The position numbers and the translations under genes were made by a program. A model generated the notes under the pieces. That model was given only the letters and a program-made list of their open reading frames with translations. It was not told the origin of the DNA and searched no databases. Shown here in pieces: positions 58,820 through 64,000 of a stretch of DNA of 64,000 nt; position 1 is the first letter of the stretch, and every line of letters begins with the position of its first letter. Location of the stretch: NCBI RefSeq assembly GCF_001280085.1, contig NZ_LGED01000169.1, positions 43,183-107,182 of the forward strand, in the 5' to 3' direction. Origin of the DNA: Saccharothrix sp. NRRL B-16348 (GTDB lineage Bacteria > Actinomycetota > Actinomycetes > Mycobacteriales > Pseudonocardiaceae).

Positions 58820-59428
58820 GTGACGGACAGCCTGTGGGACCTGAGCCTGGCCGACCTGCGCGCCCGAACGGCCGGTTCGAGCCCGACGCCCGGCGGCGGC
58901 TCGGTGGCCGCGGTGACGGCCGCGTTCGGCTGCGCCCTCGTGCTCATGGCCCTGGAGATCACCGCCCGGCGCGACCCCTCGGTCGGCGACGCGATAGCGG
59001 ACGGCAAGTCCCTGCTCGACCGCCTCGCCTCGGCCGCCGACCACGACGTGGAGCTGTTCGAGGACTACCTCCGGGCACGGCGGCTGCCGCGCTCCACGGA
59101 GGAGGAACGGGCCACCCGGCAGACCGCGGTGGTGGCGGCCTCGGTGGCCGCCACGGAAGGGCCGCTGGCCGCCGCCGCGACGGCGGTGCAAGCCCTGGAG
59201 TGGGCGTTCGAGGTGCTGCCCGTCGTCACCGGCACGGTCGTGAGCGACGTCCGCGCGGGCGCCGACCTGCTGCTCGGGTCCGTGCTCGCCACCCTGCGCG
59301 GCGCGCAGGCCAACGTGGCGCAGTTCGGTGACGACGCGGCGGCGTTCACCGCCCGACTGGACGCCGTGCGCCACGCCGCCGTGGCCGCGCACACCCGCAT
59401 CGAGAGCACCCAGGAGGAGTCCCGATGA
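58820..59428 (+). CDS. Cyclodeaminase/methenyl-THF cyclohydrolase family protein (FchA/FTCD C-terminal type)
   Basis: A 202-residue all-helical protein of the formiminotransferase-cyclodeaminase family. The signature PTPGGGSVAAVTAAFGCALVLM near the N-terminus and the helices ATEGPLAAAATAVQALE and NVAQFGDDAAAF fit. Family members are either formimino-THF cyclodeaminases or, as FchA in Methylobacterium, methenyl-THF cyclohydrolases. Its stop overlaps the next gene's ATG (ATGA), so it is coupled to a THF dehydrogenase. GTG at 58820; a GTG at 58784 is an alternative. Confidence 0.82.
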   Translation: MTDSLWDLSLADLRARTAGSSPTPGGGSVAAVTAAFGCALVLMALEITARRDPSVGDAIADGKSLLDRLASAADHDVELFEDYLRARRLPRSTEEERATRQTAVVAASVAATEGPLAAAATAVQALEWAFEVLPVVTGTVVSDVRAGADLLLGSVLATLRGAQANVAQFGDDAAAFTARLDAVRHAAVAAHTRIESTQEESR

Positions 59429-60339
59429 CCGCCCGCACCATCGACCCGGCCGACCTCGCCGAGTCCATCCGCGACGGGATCCGCGCCGATCTGGCGGCGA
59501 TCCCCGAACGCCTCACCGTCGTCGGCTTCCTCGTCGACGGCGACCGCCCGGCGCGGACCTACGCCGAGTACACCCGGCGCGCGTGCGCCGAGGTCGGCAT
59601 CGACTTCGACCTGCGCACACCCCGCGCCGACGACATCGAGACCGCCGTCCGCGACGCCGGCGCGGACGACGGCGTGCACGGCGTGTTCGTCTACTACCCG
59701 GTCCGCGACCCGGAACGCGACCGCTGGCTGCGCGAGCTGGTCGACCCGCGCAAGGACGTCGAGGGCCTGCACTCGTTCTGGAGCCGCTGCCTCTACGAGA
59801 ACCGGCGGTTCATCGACGACGCGGGCACCCGCCGGGCCGTCCTGCCCTGCACCCCGCTCGCCGTGATGAAGCTGCTCGGCGAGGCGGGCGCGTTCCGCGG
59901 CGACGCCGACACCCCGTTGGCGTCGGTCAAGGCGTGCGTCTTCAACCGCAGCGAGATCGTCGGCCGCCCCCTGGCCGCCATGCTGGCCAACGACGGCGCC
60001 GAGGTGACGTCGTTCGACATCTCGGGCTCGCTCGCGTTCCGCCACGCGGCCGGCATCCAAGGCCACCACGTGGACGCCGTGACCACCGACCGGGCCACCG
60101 CCCTGGCCGAGGCCGACGTCGTGGTCACCGGCGTGCCGTCACGCGACTTCCCGCTGGTCCGGGCGGACGAGATCAAGCCCGGCGCGGTGTGCCTGAACTT
60201 CTCCACGAAGAAGAACTTCGCCGACGACGTGGTGGAACGCGCCTCGGTCTTCGTGCCCCGCGTCGGCTCGATGACCGTGACCATGGCGATGCGCAACGCC
60301 GTCCGCCTCTACCACAACGCCCGGCTAGCGGACGGGTGA
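59425..60339 (+). CDS. Methylene-THF dehydrogenase, MTD1-like (no cyclohydrolase lysine)
   Basis: A 304-residue protein of the FolD fold. It has the cofactor-binding segment CVFNRSEIVGRPLAAMLANDGAEV, the substrate segment VYYPVRDPERDRWLRELVDPRKDVEGL, ILPCTPLA-like VLPCTPLAVMKLL and the late PRVGSMTVTMAMRN. In bifunctional FolD the catalytic Lys lies in YxxxK; here the aligned residues are Y46-A-E-Y-T50, so the Lys is Thr. That is the situation in the monofunctional, NAD-dependent MTD1 of yeast. It thus likely oxidises methylene-THF to methenyl-THF but needs a partner for hydrolysis, conceivably the upstream gene. Confidence 0.85.
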   Translation: MTARTIDPADLAESIRDGIRADLAAIPERLTVVGFLVDGDRPARTYAEYTRRACAEVGIDFDLRTPRADDIETAVRDAGADDGVHGVFVYYPVRDPERDRWLRELVDPRKDVEGLHSFWSRCLYENRRFIDDAGTRRAVLPCTPLAVMKLLGEAGAFRGDADTPLASVKACVFNRSEIVGRPLAAMLANDGAEVTSFDISGSLAFRHAAGIQGHHVDAVTTDRATALAEADVVVTGVPSRDFPLVRADEIKPGAVCLNFSTKKNFADDVVERASVFVPRVGSMTVTMAMRNAVRLYHNARLADG

Positions 60340-61473
60340 TGCGGCGACCGGGGACCAGCGGGTGGCCTTGGTGGTGCTGTCCGTGCCGGAGGTGTGGCCG
60401 ATGACCACGCCGTGGTTGTTGATCGCGATCGGCAGGCTGTAGCGGCCGGTGGGCGGGTCGAGGTAGGTGACCCGGCCCGCGCGCCACAGGAACCCTCGCG
60501 GCGTCGACAGGTCGGTGGCCGTCGTGTAGCCGACGATGTCGCCGCGTTCGTTGATCGCCACGGCCTCCGACGGCGCGGGCACGCCGAGGTCGACCGGTTT
60601 GCCGTCGGCGGGCCACAGCACCGCGCGCCGGGTGCCGTCCTCGTCCGCCGTCCAGCCGACCGCGTCACCGCGCTCGTTGAACGCCTGCTCGCCGTGCGCG
60701 ACGCGGCCGTTCTCCGACAGCACGGTGGCGACGTCGCCCTCCCAGCGCAGCGCGACCGTGCCCCGGTTGCCGAGGACCACACCGGACTCGGTGATCCCCT
60801 CCGGGATGTACGTGCCGTAGCCCGGCCCGCCGCCCAGCCGAGTGCAGGCGCCGTCGACGCAGCGGACCGCGGCGAAGTCCTGGGTGGCGAACGCCGCGTA
60901 ACTGCCGACCACGACACCGGCGTCGTTGATGCCGTACACCCACAGGTCCGGCCCGGACAGCGACAGCTCCGTGTGCCGACCGTCCTCCCACACACCGGCG
61001 CGGTTGTGCTGCTGCCGGAACAGGGACGTCGAGTAGGTCACCGGCACGGCGCCGTTCTCGTTCATCGCGGGCGCGGACGCCCACGCCGCGTTCGGCGGCG
61101 AGACGACCGTCCGCCCGCCCGCGAACCAGATCCACGGCTTGTTCCGGTACGGCGCGGTGGCGGTGCGGGTCTCGAACCCGAGCACCTGGCCGCGCTGGTT
61201 GAGCTCCACGGCCAGACCGGGGCCGAGGTCCGTGGCGCCGCCGCGCGGTGACCACAGCACGGCGTGCACCGGCAGGTCGTGGTCCTGCGCGCTGCCGACC
61301 ACCTGGCCGAGGTCGTTGAGCCCGGTGACGTGGTGGTCCGGGTAGCCCGGCAGGCCGGGCAGCACGGCGGCGACCATCACGGGAGCCGTGTCGGCGACCG
61401 CGGGCGACGTGGGAGCCAGCGGCAGGGCGGCCGCGAGCGCCAGCACGGCCAGCGACGCGCGTAAGTCGGGCAT
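60325..61473 (-). CDS. Secreted HAF-repeat protein
   Basis: A 382-residue protein with a signal peptide (MPDLRASLAVLALAAALPLA, ending near ADTAP) and about six HAF-type repeats of the form xINxxGxVVG (VTGLNDLGQVVGSA, VELNQRGQVLGFE, VYGINDAGVVVGSYA, AFNERGDAVGWT, AINERGDIVGYT, AINNHGVVIGHT) followed by A-x-L-W strands. Probably a beta-propeller outside the cell; role unknown. The last 15 bp overlap the THF dehydrogenase 3' end on the other strand. ATG at 61473. Confidence 0.8.
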   Translation of the reverse strand: MPDLRASLAVLALAAALPLAPTSPAVADTAPVMVAAVLPGLPGYPDHHVTGLNDLGQVVGSAQDHDLPVHAVLWSPRGGATDLGPGLAVELNQRGQVLGFETRTATAPYRNKPWIWFAGGRTVVSPPNAAWASAPAMNENGAVPVTYSTSLFRQQHNRAGVWEDGRHTELSLSGPDLWVYGINDAGVVVGSYAAFATQDFAAVRCVDGACTRLGGGPGYGTYIPEGITESGVVLGNRGTVALRWEGDVATVLSENGRVAHGEQAFNERGDAVGWTADEDGTRRAVLWPADGKPVDLGVPAPSEAVAINERGDIVGYTTATDLSTPRGFLWRAGRVTYLDPPTGRYSLPIAINNHGVVIGHTSGTDSTTKATRWSPVAASPVR

Positions 61474-61686
61474 GGTCGCTCCGTTGCGAGGATGTCCTGG
61501 GCGGGTCTGGATCGATCAGAAGGTATCCCGTGGCGGCCCGCCGCGGCGTCGGCCGGACAGCGCAACCGCCCGCGAAACCCTTGCGCGCCAGGCAGGGCGA
61601 CACGCGTGGCGTCGGTGCCCCGGCCAGCCTCAGGACCGTTCGACCACGGCGAGGCCGTCGCGGTCCTCGACGTGCCGTGACGCGTC
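61474..61686. other. Upstream region of the HAF-repeat gene, no gene seen
   Basis: A 213-bp gap between the GH5 stop and the HAF-repeat start, both leftward genes. Short open frames run through but have neither good start sites nor a recognisable product. It should contain the HAF-repeat gene's promoter. Confidence 0.4.
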
Positions 61687-63528
61687 CTAGCCGAAGGTGG
61701 CGTTCACCCACGCGGCCAGCTCGGCCCGTGCGGCGGCGAGCGACCCGGCGGACGCGCCGTTCGTCACGAGCGCGAAGTGCGGCCCGGCGTCCCTTGTGGA
61801 CAGCAGCAGCCGGTTCACCCCCGGCACGCCCGGTTCCGGCGCGACGGCCACCGGTTCGGCGCCGGTGTGGGCGGGCGGACCCGTGACGGCCGCCAGATCG
61901 CTCACCACCGTCGTCGACGCGGGCGGGAACGACGACGGCAGGTGCAGCTCCGTCGGCGCGGCGACCCCGTTGCCACGCCACACGAGCACGCCGAACTGCC
62001 CGGCGCCGACCAGGGCGCGCACCGCGGGCATCGTGTCGGGGATCCGGTTCCACGACAGCACCGCGCCGCCGTCCCGGGCACGGTCCTCGTAGGTGAACGC
62101 CGCCGTCCGACCCGCCACGGCACGCGGGAACAGGCGGTCGACCACCCGGCCCTCCACCGTCAGCACGTGGCCGCCGCCGTCGTCGACGCGCACCGCCGAG
62201 AAGTGCTCGTCGTTCATCGCGTCACCCTCGGTGCGGACCTTGTCCGGGTTGTCGTTCATCAACTCGCGGTGCCGCCCGTAGTTGACGTCCCAGTGCCACT
62301 GGCTGCCCGACAGCACCGGCCCGGACCCCGCCGCGCCCGCCCACCACCGCGCGCCCGCCACCCGCGAGTCGAGCGCCTGGTACATCGCCTTCAGCACGCT
62401 CGGGTTCTTGTCGGAGGTGAAACCCGCGACCGGGTGCCCGAACTCCGACACGATCCCGGCCGTGCCGAGCGCCGCCGCCCGATCGCGGATCCGGTTGAAG
62501 TCCGCGGTGTACTCGCCGTCGCCCGCCTTGCCCGGCTTGAGCAGACCGGACTGCGCCTTGCCGTCGTAGAAGTGCGAGTTGAACACGAAGCGGTCGCCGA
62601 GCGTCGGCACGGCCGGGAAGCCGCCCGGTTCCGCGAAGAACTCGACGTTCTGGTTCCAGAACACCAGCGGCTCGACGAACGCGGGCTTGTCGGCCCACCC
62701 CGCCTCGTCCATCCGCTGCCGGAACTGCCGGTAGAACGGCATGAGCAGGTCGCGTTCCCAGGCCACGCCGTCCTGCCCCTGGTCGTACCGCCCGGCGTAC
62801 GGCTCGTTGAGCGGGTTGACGCCGAGCACCAGCCGGAACGCCTCCGCCGACAGCGCCGACTTCAGGTGCCGCAGCGCCTCGCCCGCCTGCCACACGAACT
62901 CGTCGCGGATCCGGAGCGGACCGGCGGCCGTGGTGACCTCGCGGTTGTGCCAGAAGTCGCGCACCGCGGCGGTGACCGCGGTGTTGTTCTTCATGTTCTG
63001 GCCCCAGTGCACGCAGACGCCGCACGACTCCTTCGGGTAGCCGCCCGCGCGCACGACCCACTCCGGCGCGCCGTCGCCGGTGTACCAGCTGTCGCGGTTG
63101 AAGAGGTAACGGGAGTACAGGTCCTGGTGGAAGTCGAGGTAGACCCGGATGCCCTGGTCGGTGAACGCGCCGACCTGCTCGCCCACCCGGTCCAGGTAGG
63201 CGTGGTCGATCCGGCGCGGCTCCGGCTCCACCCACGCCCACGTGAGCAGGAAGCGCACCGCGTTCGCGCCGGTCATCCGCCGCATCGCCGCCGCCGACGA
63301 CCGCGCGTCCGCCGTGCTCGCGAACGGCAGGCCCCGGTGCTCGGCGAGCTTCGCCGTGCCGGACACGTTGAACCCGCGCAGCACCACCTCGCGGCCGTGC
63401 TCGTCGCGGAACGCGCCGTCGGCGACGGTGACGGCGGAGCCGTCGAACCACAGCTCGTCCGGCGCGGCGACGCCCGGTGTCGTGGACGTGGCCAGCAGCA
63501 GCACCAGCAGGAGCGCGATCCGCTTCAC
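61687..63528 (-). CDS. Secreted GH5 glycosidase, endoglycoceramidase-like
   Basis: A 613-residue enzyme. Signal peptide (MKRIALLLVLLLATS, ending GVAAP), then a GH5 TIM barrel: VLRGFNVSGTAKLAEHRGLPF, VRFLLTWAWVEPEP, VYLDFHQDLYSRYLFN, acid/base Glu in GVNPLNEPYAG, nucleophile Glu in AGIVSEFGHP, and a C-terminal beta domain. The GFNV ... DFHQD ... NPLNEP combination resembles endoglycoceramidases, which remove oligosaccharide from glycosphingolipids such as gangliosides, and related fungal/actinobacterial glycosidases. This would suit the sialidases at 19-22 kb. GTG at 63528. Confidence 0.8.
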   Translation of the reverse strand: MKRIALLLVLLLATSTTPGVAAPDELWFDGSAVTVADGAFRDEHGREVVLRGFNVSGTAKLAEHRGLPFASTADARSSAAAMRRMTGANAVRFLLTWAWVEPEPRRIDHAYLDRVGEQVGAFTDQGIRVYLDFHQDLYSRYLFNRDSWYTGDGAPEWVVRAGGYPKESCGVCVHWGQNMKNNTAVTAAVRDFWHNREVTTAAGPLRIRDEFVWQAGEALRHLKSALSAEAFRLVLGVNPLNEPYAGRYDQGQDGVAWERDLLMPFYRQFRQRMDEAGWADKPAFVEPLVFWNQNVEFFAEPGGFPAVPTLGDRFVFNSHFYDGKAQSGLLKPGKAGDGEYTADFNRIRDRAAALGTAGIVSEFGHPVAGFTSDKNPSVLKAMYQALDSRVAGARWWAGAAGSGPVLSGSQWHWDVNYGRHRELMNDNPDKVRTEGDAMNDEHFSAVRVDDGGGHVLTVEGRVVDRLFPRAVAGRTAAFTYEDRARDGGAVLSWNRIPDTMPAVRALVGAGQFGVLVWRGNGVAAPTELHLPSSFPPASTTVVSDLAAVTGPPAHTGAEPVAVAPEPGVPGVNRLLLSTRDAGPHFALVTNGASAGSLAAARAELAAWVNATFG

Positions 63529-63631
63529 CGCGACCGCCTTTCACTCGACCCGAAGATGAAGGCGTTTCACGTTGAGGGTAGCGGATCGGCCGGGTCGCAC
63601 AAGGCCGACGAGCCGGCGTTACGCTCGCCCG

Positions 63632-64000
63632 GTGATCCCGCACGACGACCCGCAGGCCCCTGAGCAGGAGACATCGTTCCGGCCGCAGTCGTTGATGCTG
63701 AGCTTCCTCGGCATCCACGTGCTCGACCGGGACATCGCCGTCTTCTCCGGCAGCGTCATCGACGTCTTCGCCCGCGTCGGCGTGTCCGAGGAAGCGGTGC
63801 GGTCGACCCTCACCCGCATGGTCAAACGGGACCTGCTCGCCCGACACCGCGCCGGCAGGCGCATGTACTTCGGCCTCACCCCACGCTCCACCGCCGTCCT
63901 CCACGACGGCGAACACCGCGTCTGGCACAACGGCGCCCTCAACCACGACTGGAACGGCACCTGGACCCTCGTCGGCTTCTCCGTCCCCGAATCCTGGCGC
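63632..64000 (+). CDS. PaaX-family transcriptional regulator, 5' part only
   Basis: The frame from the GTG at 63632 stays open for 123 codons to the right edge. RPQSLMLSFLGIHVLD, an N-terminal helix-turn-helix (VGVSEEAVRSTLTRMVKRDLLARH), the wing GRRMYFGLTPRS and WNGTWTLVGFSVPESWR are hallmarks of PaaX (phenylacetate-type repressors, about 300 residues). The target is unknown. It is divergent from the GH5 gene 103 bp away. Confidence 0.85.
   Translation, partial: MIPHDDPQAPEQETSFRPQSLMLSFLGIHVLDRDIAVFSGSVIDVFARVGVSEEAVRSTLTRMVKRDLLARHRAGRRMYFGLTPRSTAVLHDGEHRVWHNGALNHDWNGTWTLVGFSVPESWR

Noticed and set aside
1..64000. CRISPR array, tRNA/rRNA genes, prophage or insertion sequence
   Set aside because: No regularly spaced repeats, tRNA-like cloverleaf sequence with CCA-region features, transposase or integrase motifs were seen. 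A covariance-model search could still find a short RNA missed by eye.

Overview
The window is about 64 kb of very GC-rich DNA (third codon positions almost all G or C, many GTG starts, AGGAGG-type ribosome sites, twin-arginine and lipoprotein signals). It encodes many GntR, LysR, TetR, PucR and LuxR regulators, a DUF574-type methyltransferase, a DUF1330 protein and six-bladed PLL lectins. This points to an actinomycete, most likely Pseudonocardiaceae (Saccharothrix/Lentzea/Actinosynnema-like). The genus is inferred from gene content, not proven. I see no rRNA, tRNA, CRISPR array, phage or insertion sequence; it reads as chromosomal accessory DNA.

Layout. 1-5 kb: the 5' two thirds of ilvD (cut by the left edge), an acyl-CoA-dehydrogenase-fold flavoenzyme, a secreted protein, and a gluconokinase divergent from its likely GntR repressor. 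5-15 kb: a membrane-anchored protein, a PBP4-type D,D-carboxypeptidase, a WD40 propeller, a SAM methyltransferase, a cold-shock-domain protein, an MpaB/Lcp-like haem oxygenase, and a LysR/alpha-beta-hydrolase pair in which the hydrolase lacks its nucleophilic serine. 15-28 kb: a coherent glycan locus with a GntR regulator, a DHDPS/N-acetylneuraminate-lyase-family aldolase, a GH42 beta-galactosidase, two secreted GH33 sialidases and a dipeptide-type ABC transporter with a fused permease-ATPase. A closely similar 20-bp palindrome lies at both promoter regions, arguing for one regulon. 28-33 kb: GT4 glycosyltransferase, glycogen-debranching-type enzyme, glucose-dehydrogenase-like protein and a truncated TetR gene.

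33-36.4 kb: a class A beta-lactamase divergent from a LysR gene followed by a beta-lactamase-like protein, the same arrangement as blaL-blaA-blaB of Streptomyces cacaoi. 36-42 kb: MFS exporter, ECF sigma factor with a divergent zinc-finger anti-sigma candidate, and a DJ-1/PLP-enzyme/ATP-grasp set that could be a small biosynthetic unit. 42-50.6 kb: redox genes (NmrA-like, two SDRs), LysR, TetR and PucR regulators, a YncE-like propeller and an MFS gene with a tiny upstream reading frame and palindrome. 50.6-54 kb: NarL-type two-component pair and a class C-like serine hydrolase with membrane tail.

54-58.8 kb: a LuxR-type regulator flanked by two small-protein genes and two secreted enzymes that end in nearly identical PLL lectin domains. 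A palindrome CGGCCAA(C/T)GGCCG followed 19-20 nt later by CCTAT lies in front of both the small secreted protein and the first lectin gene, so these look like one regulated secretion system. 58.8-64 kb: a cyclodeaminase/cyclohydrolase homologue overlapping an MTD1-like methylene-THF dehydrogenase that lacks the cyclohydrolase lysine, a HAF-repeat secreted protein, a GH5 endoglycoceramidase-like enzyme and the start of a PaaX regulator (cut by the right edge).

The two best candidates for something not yet described are the 54-58.8 kb lectin/peptide/LuxR unit and the two-operator sialoglycan regulon.
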